From Thiogranum sp. (GTDB lineage Bacteria > Pseudomonadota > Gammaproteobacteria > DSM-19610): a stretch of DNA of 64,000 bases. Under the pieces are notes generated by a model that was given only the letters and a program-made list of their open reading frames with translations, had not been told where the DNA came from and did not search any database. Each line of letters opens with the position of its first letter. Position 1 is the first letter of the stretch. Positions 27,622-38,097 of this stretch are shown here, in pieces. The stretch lies in NCBI GenBank assembly GCA_030148775.1, contig JASBST010000015.1, forward strand, positions 1 to 64,000. The letters are read 5' to 3'. Made by a program: the position numbers and the translations under genes.

Positions 27622-28980
27622 GTGACCGACAAAGCACATCCGCAGTCCGAGCAGACGCGCCTGGAACGAAAGTTCGAACGGGCTCTTTCGCCCTTTCAGG
27701 CGTTTATTACCGATCAGGCGACCAGCAGCAAACTGCTGATCGTCTGCACGGTCGCTGCCCTGTTGATCGCCAATACGCCCTACGCGGATTGGTACAGGGA
27801 ATTTTTTGAAACGCCGGTCGGCCTGGTGTTCGGCGACCATACCTTCGGCTTGAGTCTGCGTGACTGGATCAATGACGGCCTCATGACCCTTTTCTTTTTC
27901 CTCATTGGCATGGAGATCAAACGCGAATTGCTGGTGGGTGAACTCAAGGATCTGCATCGGTCGGTGCCGGTGATATTCGCCGCCGTCGGCGGCATGCTGG
28001 TGCCGGCACTGATATTCGCGGCGCTGAATTTCAATTCCGATTATGCGCACGGCTGGGGCATCCCGATGGCCACCGACACCGCCTTCGCCGTCGGGATTCT
28101 GGCCATGCTGGGCGGACGGATCCCCGCGGCCACCGTCACGTTCCTGACCGCACTGGCCATCATCGACGATATCGGCGCCATTCTGGTGATCGCCGCCTTC
28201 TATTCGACATCGATCAGCTTTCCGCATCTGGCGGCCGCCGGGGTTCTTCTCGCGCTGTTGGTCCAGTTCAATATACTCGGTATACGCGCGCCCTGGGTGT
28301 ACCTGCTCGGCGGCATTCTCGTATGGGCGGCGGTGATGGGCTCGGGCGTACATCCGACAGTCGCCGGAATTCTGGTGGCTGCGACCATACCTGCCAGACC
28401 GAAACGCCGGCCCGGCTGGTTTCTCACCCGCACCGAAGAGCTGGTAAGCCGCTTTCGCGAGATCGAACGCAACAAATCCGGCCGCCCGCTGCCCATGTTG
28501 GCGGAAGCCGAACAACATGCCGTGGTCGAGAGCGTACAAGACGCGGCGGAGAAGACGACCACGCCGCTGCGCCGCTGGGAGCACGCCCTGGATCGCCCCG
28601 TCGCCCTGTTCGTCATGCCGATATTCGCCATCGCCAACGCGGGGATTCCGATCAACATGCAGGCCATGGACGCGCTGTTCAGCAGCCCCTTGACCCATGG
28701 CGTGATTCTGGGGCTGATCGTGGGCAAGGGTCTCGGCATTCCACTGTTTGCCTGGGTGGCTCTGCGCTTGCGGCTCGGTGCGCTGCCGAAGGGAATCAAT
28801 CTCAACCATATTGTCGGCGTCGGCCTGCTCGGCGGCATGGGCTTCACCATGTCGATCTTTATCGCCAGTCTGGGTTTTGCCGATATGCGCGAAGCGATGC
28901 AGGCCGCCAAGATCGGCATCCTGGCGGCGTCTCTTGTCGCCGGCGTCGCCGGCTATCTCTGGTTGCGATTGCGCGCCTGA
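27622..28980 (+). CDS. nhaA: Na+/H+ antiporter NhaA
   Basis: 452 residues with a GTG start two bases after the phospholipase stop. About 11-12 transmembrane segments are seen, with the NhaA hallmarks DWINDGLMTLFFFLIGMEIK, GIPMATDTAFAVGILAML and the ion-binding Asp pair in LTALAIIDDIGAILVIA. It exports sodium in exchange for protons at alkaline pH or high salt. It is longer than the Escherichia coli protein (388), with a cytoplasmic insert of about 70 residues near 260-330. Confidence 0.95.
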   Translation: MTDKAHPQSEQTRLERKFERALSPFQAFITDQATSSKLLIVCTVAALLIANTPYADWYREFFETPVGLVFGDHTFGLSLRDWINDGLMTLFFFLIGMEIKRELLVGELKDLHRSVPVIFAAVGGMLVPALIFAALNFNSDYAHGWGIPMATDTAFAVGILAMLGGRIPAATVTFLTALAIIDDIGAILVIAAFYSTSISFPHLAAAGVLLALLVQFNILGIRAPWVYLLGGILVWAAVMGSGVHPTVAGILVAATIPARPKRRPGWFLTRTEELVSRFREIERNKSGRPLPMLAEAEQHAVVESVQDAAEKTTTPLRRWEHALDRPVALFVMPIFAIANAGIPINMQAMDALFSSPLTHGVILGLIVGKGLGIPLFAWVALRLRLGALPKGINLNHIVGVGLLGGMGFTMSIFIASLGFADMREAMQAAKIGILAASLVAGVAGYLWLRLRA

Positions 28981-28982
28981 TC

Positions 28983-29678
28983 GTGTCCGTCGTCCGTCTG
29001 TGCACCTACAATATCCATGGCGCCATCGGCACCGACGGGCGTTTCGATCCGGCCCGTATTGCCAGCGTCATCCAGGAAACCGGCAGCGACATCGTTGCGC
29101 TGCAGGAGGTCGAGCACCACGCGGTCGACGGCGAGGATCTGCCCGACTATCTGGCCCGTGTCGGCGGCTATCAACTGCACCTCGGCCCGACACAGATCCG
29201 CTACCGCCGCCCCTATGGCAACGCTCTACTGAGCCGGCTGCCGCTGCGCAGCCTGCACCGGCTCGACATCAGCATTCCCGGGCGCGAGCCGCGCGGCGCG
29301 CTGGACATCAAGTTTGACACCGACAGCGGCGGCCTGCGAATCATCAATACCCACCTCGGTTTGCTGCCGGGTGAACGACGCCAGCAGGTACAACACCTGT
29401 TGACGCATCTCGAAGCCAGCGAACCTGCGCCCCTCACTCTACTGACCGGCGATATCAATGAATGGTTTTTATGGGGTCGACCGATACGCTGGCTTAACAA
29501 ACATTTTCGCGCTGTCAAAGCCGTAAATACGTTTCCGTCCGCGTGGCCGTTTCTGGCGCTGGACCGCATCTGGATCAAGCCCCGCCAGCAGTTGCTCTCG
29601 GTACAGGCTCACCGCTCTGTGCTCTCGCGTCGGGCTTCCGACCATCTGCCGGTTTGCGCCAGATTCACGCTGCCCTGA
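28983..29678 (+). CDS. Endonuclease/exonuclease/phosphatase-family hydrolase
   Basis: 231 residues from the GTG at 28983, two bases after nhaA. It has the EEP motifs: CTYNIHGAIG, ALQEVEHH (metal-binding Glu), NTHLG, LTGDINEW and the C-terminal SDHLPVCARF catalytic pair. The family includes nucleases, inositol phosphatases and sphingomyelinases; the substrate is unknown, though neighbouring lipid genes make a phosphodiesterase role reasonable. It is probably cotranscribed with the two genes before it. Confidence 0.88.
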   Translation: MSVVRLCTYNIHGAIGTDGRFDPARIASVIQETGSDIVALQEVEHHAVDGEDLPDYLARVGGYQLHLGPTQIRYRRPYGNALLSRLPLRSLHRLDISIPGREPRGALDIKFDTDSGGLRIINTHLGLLPGERRQQVQHLLTHLEASEPAPLTLLTGDINEWFLWGRPIRWLNKHFRAVKAVNTFPSAWPFLALDRIWIKPRQQLLSVQAHRSVLSRRASDHLPVCARFTLP

Positions 29679-29694
29679 GGTTTAAAGTGAAATT

Positions 29695-29703
29695 ATCAAA
29701 TGT
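29695..29703 (+). promoter_or_regulatory. Conserved ATCAAATGT box D (upstream of arylsulfotransferase cluster)
   Basis: TTATCAAATGTAAGTG, starting 17 bases after the preceding stop and ending 56 bases before the arylsulfotransferase ATG. Same orientation as boxes B, C and E. Confidence 0.5.
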
Positions 29704-29759
29704 AAGTGCTGACCGCCGTGCTTCCTGCCACGCTGAGTTAAAAGCATGGTGGCGGTTTT

Positions 29760-31142
29760 ATGCGTGAGCCGGACTCGGGGAATTTTCAACTGGCGTTGTT
29801 TATCGGCGCATTGTTGTTTATCGCGTTCATTGTCGGCGCCTTGCTCACAGTAGCGAAAGTATTCCCCTACTCCTATGTGAAAGACGCCTATCGCGCCGGC
29901 ACCGCGCTCTACGAGAAACTGACCGGCTACACCGATCCGCTGACGACCGATCTCTGGGCCAAGGCAAAAACCCCGGCCAAAGGCGTCACCATCCATGACC
30001 CGACCCGGGCCATGGATGGCTACACCCTTTACACGTCGGGCGATGCCCCCAAGGCCACCCTGATCTCCATGGACGGACAGGTCGTCTACACCTGGGAACG
30101 TCCTTATAGCAGTATCTGGGATGAAACGGCCGCCGCCCGCGACCCGGTTCCCGACAGTCAAACCTATTTCCGTAGAGCCGAGCTGATGCCGAACGGCGAT
30201 CTGCTGGCGATTTATATCGGCGTCGGCGACAGTCCCTATGGTTATGGCATGGTCAAGCTGGACAAGAAATCAAAGCCGATCTGGAAGAATCTCGATCACT
30301 TCCACCACGATTTCGACGTGGGCGACGACGGTCACATCTACGGTCTCACCCACGCCTACCGCACAGCGCCGATAGCCGGCGCCGACCAGTTCGAACCGCC
30401 GTTTCTGGACGACTACCTGACGGTGGTCGACGCCGACGACGGCCGGACCCTGAAAAAGATCTCGATACTCGACGCCATCGCCCGCTCGCCCTATCGACGT
30501 CTGCTCTGGCGTGTCCACTATTACAGTCTCGAGGATCCGTTGCACACCAACGCCGTGGATTTTCTCGACGCCGGACGGGCCAGGGCGCTCGCCCGCAAGC
30601 TGCCGCAGGCGGCACGGGGACAGGTGTTGTTGTCTTTTCGCGAACTCGCCGGCGGCAGTGTCGCCTTACTGGATGTCGATAAAGAAGAGATCGTCTGGGT
30701 TTCACGCGGCCCCTGGATCGCTCAGCACGATCCCGACATCCTGCCCGACGGCGATCTGCTGGTATTCGACAACCTGGGACACTTCGGCCCCGGTGGTACG
30801 TCGCGGGTCATCGAAGTGGATCCCGCGACGGGTGGAATCACCTGGAGCTACACCGGCACCGGACAGCAACCGCTGGAGAGCAGCATCCGCTCGGCCCAGC
30901 AGCGGCTTGCCAACGGCAACACGCTGATCACCGAATCCAACGGCGGCAGACTGCTCGAAGTCACCGGGCAGGGCGACATCGTCTGGGAATACATCAACCC
31001 GGTAAGAGCGGGCAAGGACAAGAAGAAAATTCCCATAGTCAGTTGGGCCCAGCGCATCGATCCCGCCAACATCCATGGTCTCCCGCTGGCCGACAGCGCA
31101 CCGCCCACATCCGAAACCAAACCTGAACGGAGTCAGCAATGA
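29760..31142 (+). CDS. Membrane-anchored arylsulfotransferase (ASST)-family protein
   Basis: 460 residues. One N-terminal transmembrane segment (about 10-32) is followed by an extracytoplasmic beta-propeller-like region: GYTLYTSGDAPKATLISMDG, AELMPNGDLLAIY, HHDFDVGDDGHIYGLTHAYR, HTNAVDFLD, AQHDPDILPDGDLLVFDNLG and RLANGNTLITESNGGRLLEV. The family transfers sulfate between phenolic compounds through a catalytic His; some members may not be sulfotransferases. The next gene starts inside its stop codon. Confidence 0.8.
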   Translation: MREPDSGNFQLALFIGALLFIAFIVGALLTVAKVFPYSYVKDAYRAGTALYEKLTGYTDPLTTDLWAKAKTPAKGVTIHDPTRAMDGYTLYTSGDAPKATLISMDGQVVYTWERPYSSIWDETAAARDPVPDSQTYFRRAELMPNGDLLAIYIGVGDSPYGYGMVKLDKKSKPIWKNLDHFHHDFDVGDDGHIYGLTHAYRTAPIAGADQFEPPFLDDYLTVVDADDGRTLKKISILDAIARSPYRRLLWRVHYYSLEDPLHTNAVDFLDAGRARALARKLPQAARGQVLLSFRELAGGSVALLDVDKEEIVWVSRGPWIAQHDPDILPDGDLLVFDNLGHFGPGGTSRVIEVDPATGGITWSYTGTGQQPLESSIRSAQQRLANGNTLITESNGGRLLEVTGQGDIVWEYINPVRAGKDKKKIPIVSWAQRIDPANIHGLPLADSAPPTSETKPERSQQ

Positions 31143-31402
31143 TCAAACACATCGGTAGTCTAGTTCTGATACTGCTCGGCATCTCGACCAGCCAGGCGGC
31201 GCTCGCCTACGTCGGTCCGGGATCCGGACTGAGTCTGCTGGGCGCACTCTGGGGGCTGCTCGCGGCGCTCGGCGCGGCGCTGCTATTCATCATACTGTGG
31301 CCCCTGCGCCGCTATCGCAAACGACGGAAAATGCAACAGGCCGCTCACGCCGACCGGGGCGGGTCGTCGCCTACCGCCGGCAACGCGGAACGCAAACCCT
31401 GA
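31139..31402 (+). CDS. Small membrane protein coupled to the arylsulfotransferase
   Basis: 87 residues. The ATGA overlap with the preceding stop indicates translational coupling. A signal-like segment (SLVLILLGISTSQAALA) is followed by YVGPGSGLSLLGALWGLLAA, a hydrophobic helix and a basic, disordered tail (RRYRKRRKMQQ). Likely an inner-membrane accessory protein; function unknown. Confidence 0.65.
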   Translation: MIKHIGSLVLILLGISTSQAALAYVGPGSGLSLLGALWGLLAALGAALLFIILWPLRRYRKRRKMQQAAHADRGGSSPTAGNAERKP

Positions 31403-31424
31403 GCCGGCGAAACCGGCGTTCGCC

Positions 31425-32174
31425 GTGAAAATGGGGATTTTCGATCTGCCGGCGCCATTGTTCGCCTGGGTCGACACGCTGGAAGCACCGCTGCTGCCGC
31501 CGCTGGGGCGGCTGGTGGTCTGGGGCATATTGGGCGCGCTGTTGTCGATGAGCCTGTACCGGTTTCTGTCCCCGCAGCAACGCATCGCGCGCGGCAAACG
31601 CGAGATCGTCGAATCCCGACAACGTCTGTACGCCTGCGACGGCGAATTCGCCGACGCCTGGCCGCTTATGCGGAACATGCTGGCCGTGGCCCTGCGCCAG
31701 GTGGGCCGCATCACCCTGCCGGCCGTGGTCGCGTCTGTGCCGTTGATATCGCTGCTGACCTGGCTGAGCACCCACTATGGCTATGCCTATCCGCCACCGG
31801 GCGAAGCGCCGCGGATCGAGGTTGTTCCCCCGGCCTTGCAGGCCGAATGGGTCGGGAAGCCGCGGCCGGAGCAACCCGCCGCACCCTCTGCGCCCCATAT
31901 CGTGGTGACCGACGCCGACAAAAAAATGCTGACGACAGTTGCGCTCAACGCGCCGGTGCCGACACTGCATAAACAACAATGGTGGAATCTTTTCCTAGGT
32001 AATCCCGCCGGCTATCTTCCCGACGACACACCGGTACAGCGCATCAATGTGGACCTTCCGGAGAAGGAATTCCTGCATTTCGGGCCGAACTGGATTCGCG
32101 GCTGGGAATTCAGTTTCTTCGTCTCTCTCCTGATCGTCTCCATTGCAATGAAAGTGCTGATCCGTATCGAGTAG
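31425..32174 (+). CDS. Hypothetical membrane protein in the sulfotransferase cluster
   Basis: 249 residues. Three hydrophobic segments are seen: LGRLVVWGILGALLSMSLY, ITLPAVVASVPLISLLTWL and the C-terminal FSFFVSLLIVSIAMKVLI. An extracytoplasmic loop between the last two carries charged and Pro-rich sequence. The early part (KREIVESRQRLYACDGEFAD) faintly recalls EMC3/Oxa1-like insertases, but the match is too weak to assign. Context suggests work with the flanking sulfotransferase genes. Confidence 0.6.
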   Translation: MKMGIFDLPAPLFAWVDTLEAPLLPPLGRLVVWGILGALLSMSLYRFLSPQQRIARGKREIVESRQRLYACDGEFADAWPLMRNMLAVALRQVGRITLPAVVASVPLISLLTWLSTHYGYAYPPPGEAPRIEVVPPALQAEWVGKPRPEQPAAPSAPHIVVTDADKKMLTTVALNAPVPTLHKQQWWNLFLGNPAGYLPDDTPVQRINVDLPEKEFLHFGPNWIRGWEFSFFVSLLIVSIAMKVLIRIE

Positions 32175-32193
32175 TGAAACAGACGGCTGCACT

Positions 32194-33324
32194 GTGAGCA
32201 CCTCCGAACAAGACAACATTTTCCGGGTCGATCCCTGGACCCATTTTCTCGGCGGCCTGGTGGCGCGTGCTCCCGCGCTCTTTCAGCGGCTGGGTTCGTT
32301 CGAATCCCGTCTGTTGACCGACAGACTGGCCGACATCCCGATCCGCCAGCCCATTTTCATCGCCGGCCTGGCCCGTTCCGGGACGACGCTGTTACTGGAA
32401 ATCCTCGACAAGCATCCGGACACGGCCAGTCACCGCTACCGGGACTTCCCCATGCTGCATATCCCCTATTTCTGGAACCGCTTTCTCGCCTTCACGCCAC
32501 GGGCCGAGGAGAAGCCGGCCGAACGGGCCCATCAGGACGGCATTATGGTCACGGCGGACAGTCCCGAGGCCTTCGAGGAAGTGCTGTGGATGAGCTATTT
32601 CCCCGATCTGCATGATATCGCCAAGTGTTCGATCCTGGACACCGGGACGACGCACCCCCAATTCGAGCGCTTCTACCGCGACCACATTCGCAAATTAATG
32701 CTGGTACGGGGCGGAAAACGCTATCTGTCAAAGGGCAACTATAATATCACCCGGCTCGATTACCTGCTGCGTCTGTTTCCGGACGCGCGCATTCTGATCC
32801 CGGTGCGCGACCCTGTCTGGCACATCGCCTCACTACGCAAACAGCATCGGTTGTTCTGCCGCGGGCAGGAAAACAACCCGCGCGCCGTCCGCCACCTGCA
32901 ACGGGTCGGACATTTCGAATTCGGCCGCGACCGACGCCCGATCAATACCGGCGACAGCGACGAAACCCAAGCCATCGCCGAACTCTGGCGACAGGGCGAT
33001 GAAGTCGAGGGCTGGGCCCGTTACTGGGACCACGTCTACCGTTTCCTCGCCTGCCGCCTGCAGCAAAACGACGCGCTCCGCCAGGCGGCCAGCATCGTGT
33101 CCTACGAAACGTTGTGTCAACAACCCATGGATGTCCTGCGCGGGATTTTTTCCCATTCCGGGCTTCAGGTTTCCGATGTCATGCTGGAGCGCGCCGCGAC
33201 GCGGATCCATGCGCCCGGCTACTATGCACCGGACTTTTCCTCGCGGGAACTGGCTTGCATCGAGCGTCATACGGGTCCCACATGGGCGCGTCTTCAGGCG
33301 TTAGGCAACCATCATCAAATGTAA
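32194..33324 (+). CDS. PAPS-dependent sulfotransferase-family protein
   Basis: 376 residues with a GTG start 19 bases after the previous stop. The phosphosulfate-binding loop is clear (PIFIAGLARSGTTLLLEILD), followed by a core with LFPDARILIPVRDPVWHIAS as the 3'-phosphate-binding strand. It should move sulfate from PAPS to a hydroxyl of a small molecule or sugar. The acceptor is unknown. The last codons overlap the ATCAAATGT box before sodB. Confidence 0.82.
   Translation: MSTSEQDNIFRVDPWTHFLGGLVARAPALFQRLGSFESRLLTDRLADIPIRQPIFIAGLARSGTTLLLEILDKHPDTASHRYRDFPMLHIPYFWNRFLAFTPRAEEKPAERAHQDGIMVTADSPEAFEEVLWMSYFPDLHDIAKCSILDTGTTHPQFERFYRDHIRKLMLVRGGKRYLSKGNYNITRLDYLLRLFPDARILIPVRDPVWHIASLRKQHRLFCRGQENNPRAVRHLQRVGHFEFGRDRRPINTGDSDETQAIAELWRQGDEVEGWARYWDHVYRFLACRLQQNDALRQAASIVSYETLCQQPMDVLRGIFSHSGLQVSDVMLERAATRIHAPGYYAPDFSSRELACIERHTGPTWARLQALGNHHQM
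33314..33322 (+). promoter_or_regulatory. Conserved ATCAAATGT box E (upstream of sodB)
   Basis: ATCAAATGTAAATG within the last codons of the sulfotransferase gene, ending 77 bases before the sodB ATG. It suggests that sodB is transcribed separately from the cluster. Confidence 0.5.
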
Positions 33325-33399
33325 ATGTCGAACACGGCGGTATGAGTAAAGTCTGCCGTCTGTCACGCCCAAGATGCACGCCGAGCAAAAGGAGTAAAC

Positions 33400-33990
33400 A
33401 TGAAATTCGAACTCGAGCCTTTACCCTACAAAATGGATGCGCTGGAGCCTCACATCAGCGCGCGCACGCTGGAATTCCATTACGGCAAGCACCATCAGAC
33501 CTATATGGACAAACTTGAAGGTTTGATCAAGGACGATCCGCTTGCGGAAAAAAGCCTGGAGGAGATCATTCGCCAGAGCAGCGGCGGCGTATTCAACAAC
33601 GCCGCGCAGGTCTGGAACCATTCGTTTTACTGGAACTGCATGACGCCGAACGGCGGTGGCGAACCCGAAGGCGAACTGGCCAAACTGATACAGAACGAAT
33701 TCGGCTCCGTCGAAACCTTCAAGGAAAAATTCGGCACCGCCGCCAAAGGGGCCTTTGGTTCCGGTTGGGCCTGGCTGGTGTTCACGCCCGACAAACGGTT
33801 GCAGATCGTCGCCACCTCCAACGCCGACAACCCGATGTGCCAGGACCACACGCCACTGCTGACGCTCGACGTGTGGGAACATGCCTACTATCTGGATTAC
33901 CAGAACAAGCGACCCGATTACGTGCAGGCGTTTCTGGACCATCTCGTGAACTGGGAATTCGCGCAGGAGAACCTGAAAAAAGCGGTATAA
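33400..33990 (+). CDS. sodB: Superoxide dismutase, iron type
   Basis: 196 residues; converts superoxide to peroxide and oxygen in the cytoplasm. Metal ligands lie in LEFHYGKHHQTY, QVWNHSFYWNC and DVWEHAYYLDYQN. The Gln in NNAAQVWNHSFYW and the GSGWAWLV motif favour an iron rather than manganese enzyme. AGGAG precedes the ATG. Confidence 0.96.
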   Translation: MKFELEPLPYKMDALEPHISARTLEFHYGKHHQTYMDKLEGLIKDDPLAEKSLEEIIRQSSGGVFNNAAQVWNHSFYWNCMTPNGGGEPEGELAKLIQNEFGSVETFKEKFGTAAKGAFGSGWAWLVFTPDKRLQIVATSNADNPMCQDHTPLLTLDVWEHAYYLDYQNKRPDYVQAFLDHLVNWEFAQENLKKAV

Positions 33991-34108
33991 AAATCAATTC
34001 CGCTGAAAAATAGGGGGCATTCTACATCATTTGATGCAACCGCTTCAGCGGATCGGGGTTATCTTAAATCGCGTACCAAACAACCATTCTATTCACGGAG
34101 GAACGCTT

Positions 34109-34273
34109 ATGTTCAGTTGGGCTTTAACCTTTCTAGTCGTCGCCATCATTGCCGGCCTGTTCGGCCTGTCGGGCGTGGCGGGTGTGGCCACGCAAATCGC
34201 CTGGGCATTGTTTGTCATCGGCCTGATTCTCGCCGTCATCTTTTTTGTCGCGGGACGTCGCCCGCCTGTCTAG
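34109..34273 (+). CDS. DUF1328 (UPF0391) small membrane protein
   Basis: 54 residues with two hydrophobic helices: WALTFLVVAIIAGLFGLSG and IAWALFVIGLILAVIFFVAG. This is a close match to the DUF1328/UPF0391 pattern. GGAGG lies eight bases upstream of the ATG. An ATCAAATGA palindrome, an imperfect relative of the shared box, lies at 34026-34035. Confidence 0.9.
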   Translation: MFSWALTFLVVAIIAGLFGLSGVAGVATQIAWALFVIGLILAVIFFVAGRRPPV

Positions 34274-34324
34274 CGATTGGACGACAAGGACACCACGCAG
34301 TGCGCCGTGGCTAGATGGAGCTTT

Positions 34325-34358
34325 CGCGGCAGACCGGGTATCGCCCGTGTCTGCCGCG
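34325..34358. terminator. Strong hairpin between convergent genes
   Basis: CGCGGCAGAC pairs perfectly with GTCTGCCGCG around a 14-base loop that can itself pair. It lies between two convergent small genes. There is no T-run on either side, so intrinsic termination is uncertain. Confidence 0.35.
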
Positions 34359-34373
34359 GCTTGTCCAGGGTTG

Positions 34374-34556
34374 TTATCCGTCTTTCGGTCCGAACAACAG
34401 CCAGAGAATAAAACCGAGCACCGGCAATAACAGTATCAGCACTATCCAGACCACTTTGGTCCCGGTCGAAGCGCCGCTTTGAAACACCTTGACCATCGCC
34501 CAGACATCCAGCACCAGAATAATCAGACCGAACAGTCCGCCGACTTCGATATTCAT
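34374..34556 (-). CDS. PLDc_N-type small membrane protein
   Basis: 60 residues, two transmembrane helices and a C-terminal LWLLFGPKDG, matching the phospholipase-D N-terminal membrane module that also occurs as a stand-alone protein. Function unknown. Confidence 0.85.
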   Translation of the reverse strand: MNIEVGGLFGLIILVLDVWAMVKVFQSGASTGTKVVWIVLILLLPVLGFILWLLFGPKDG

Positions 34557-34640
34557 CGCACAGCCTCTTTAATCAGGTAAGGGTGGCCGCCAACCGTCCA
34601 CCGGTAGCACTTTAGGGCGAGCCCGTGGCAAAGTGAAGCC

Positions 34641-36650
<2,010 letters not shown>

Positions 36651-36722
36651 AGGGATTAAGTAATCCGCACCGTTTCAGTATCATTACCGGCTGGCGTCAA
36701 CAACACACCCAAGGAAGCCTGA

Positions 36723-37925
36723 GTGAACGACATCGCCCTGTCGCAACGTGTATTACGCGTAAAACCTTCACCGACCCTGGCCGTAACCGCGCGCGCGGCC
36801 GAGTTACGGGCCGCCGGTCGGGACATTGTCAGCCTGGGGGCCGGCGAACCGGATTTTCCTACCCCCGAGCACATCCGCCAGGCCGCCATCCGCGCCATTG
36901 AACAGGGCGCCACCCGCTATACCGCGGTCGACGGCACGCCACAACTCAAGACAGCCATTATAAACAAGTTTGAACGCGATAACGGTCTCACCTACACGGC
37001 CGACCAGATTCTGGTTTCGTGCGGCGGCAAACAAAGCTTCTACAATCTGGTGCAGGCGCTGCTCAACCCGGGAGACGAGGTCATTATTCCCGCGCCCTAT
37101 TGGGTTTCCTATCCGGACATGGTGCGTCTGGCCGACGGCGAACCGGTGATCATCAAGGCCGGGTTGGAGCAGCGTTTCAAAATCAGTCCGGAACAACTGC
37201 AGGCGGCGATCACGCCCAAAACCAGACTCTTTGTATTGAATAGCCCGTCCAATCCGACCGGCGTGGCCTACACGCGCGCGGAACTGGCCGCCCTGGCGGA
37301 GGTGTTGCAGGCCAATCCCCACGTCCTGATCGCCAGCGACGACATGTACGAGCATATCCTGTGGGCGCAAGAACCCTTCTGCAACATCGTCAATGTCTGC
37401 GAAGCCCTGTATCCGCGCACCGTGGTACTCAACGGCGTCTCCAAAGCCTACGCCATGACCGACTGGAGCATCGGTTACGCAGGGGGGCCGGCGCCGCTGA
37501 TCCAGGCGATGAAAAAAATCCAGTCCCAGAGTACGTCCAATCCGGCCTCGATTTCACAGGCCACGGCGGTGGCGGCGCTCGAAGGGGACCAGTCCTGCAT
37601 AACGCCCATGCTGCAGGCGTTCAAACAACGCCACGACTACCTGGTGGCCGCGCTCGACGAACTGCCCGGCGTACGCTGCGCCAAAGCCGACGGCACTTTC
37701 TATGCGTTTCCCGATTTCAGCGCGGTCATCAGTGGCCTCGACTGGGTCGATGACGATCTCGGCCTGGCCGAGTACCTGCTGGAACGGGCCGACGTCGCCC
37801 TGGTACCGGGCTCGGCATTCGGGGCCCAGGGCTATGCGCGCCTGTCTTTCGCCACCTCCATGGAACTGCTCGAACAGGCGGTCGGCCAGCTGCGCAAGGC
37901 CCTGGAAGACGGCGTCCGCGGTTGA
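36723..37925 (+). CDS. Pyridoxal-phosphate aminotransferase, aspartate aminotransferase type
   Basis: 400 residues from a GTG start. It is a class I/II fold type I aminotransferase of the Ib aspartate aminotransferase subgroup: VSLGAGEPDFPTPEHIRQA, VSCGGKQSFYN, LNSPSNPTGVAYTRAELAAL, and the PLP-binding Lys in LNGVSKAYAMTDWSIGY. The C-terminal YARLSFATSMELL holds the carboxylate-binding Arg. Most likely it interconverts aspartate and oxaloacetate, although other amino donors cannot be excluded. It diverges from uvrB. Confidence 0.92.
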   Translation: MNDIALSQRVLRVKPSPTLAVTARAAELRAAGRDIVSLGAGEPDFPTPEHIRQAAIRAIEQGATRYTAVDGTPQLKTAIINKFERDNGLTYTADQILVSCGGKQSFYNLVQALLNPGDEVIIPAPYWVSYPDMVRLADGEPVIIKAGLEQRFKISPEQLQAAITPKTRLFVLNSPSNPTGVAYTRAELAALAEVLQANPHVLIASDDMYEHILWAQEPFCNIVNVCEALYPRTVVLNGVSKAYAMTDWSIGYAGGPAPLIQAMKKIQSQSTSNPASISQATAVAALEGDQSCITPMLQAFKQRHDYLVAALDELPGVRCAKADGTFYAFPDFSAVISGLDWVDDDLGLAEYLLERADVALVPGSAFGAQGYARLSFATSMELLEQAVGQLRKALEDGVRG

Positions 37926-37975
37926 CCGGTTGGGGGCGCTCCCGTATGATTTCGCCTTCTCGCGCAACGCGATAT

Positions 37976-38051
37976 TCCCCGGTAGCTCAGTCGGTAGAGC
38001 GGGTGACTGTTAATCACTAGGTCGGCAGTTCGAGCCTGTCCCGGGGAGCCA
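37976..38051 (+). tRNA. tRNA-Asn (GTT)
   Basis: 76 bases with encoded CCA. The acceptor stem is TCCCCGG/CCGGGGA, the anticodon loop CTGTTAA gives anticodon GTT, and the T-arm has GTTCGAGCC. The 3' 47 bases are the left attachment repeat of the neighbouring element, so integration left the tRNA intact. Confidence 0.98.
38005..38051 (+). repeat. attL: 47-bp direct repeat within tRNA-Asn
   Basis: The sequence from GACTGTTAATC to GGGGAGCCA is repeated exactly at 46898-46944. It covers the tRNA anticodon loop to the CCA end, a typical tyrosine-integrase target. Flanking bases differ (AAATAA here, TTTCGC at the other copy). Confidence 0.93.
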
Positions 38052-38068
38052 AATAAAACAATGAGTTA

Positions 38069-38090
38069 GGCCGCACAGTAGCGGCCTTTT
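38069..38090 (+). terminator. Intrinsic terminator just inside attL
   Basis: GGCCGC-acagta-GCGGCC followed by TTTT. It now serves as the terminator of the tRNA-Asn transcript; the original one was displaced beyond attR. Confidence 0.65.
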
Positions 38091-38097
38091 CCATATT

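Noticed and set aside
27082-28809. 575-codon antisense frame across the VTT domain and nhaA
   Set aside because: Both sense genes are clearly recognisable; the antisense product is His/Gln/Arg-rich without domain features.
12726-33322. Classical Fnr box (TTGAT-N4-ATCAA) as the identity of the ATCAAATGT motif
   Set aside because: Only the right half-site is conserved; the left half is absent or altered in most copies, while conservation extends to the right instead.
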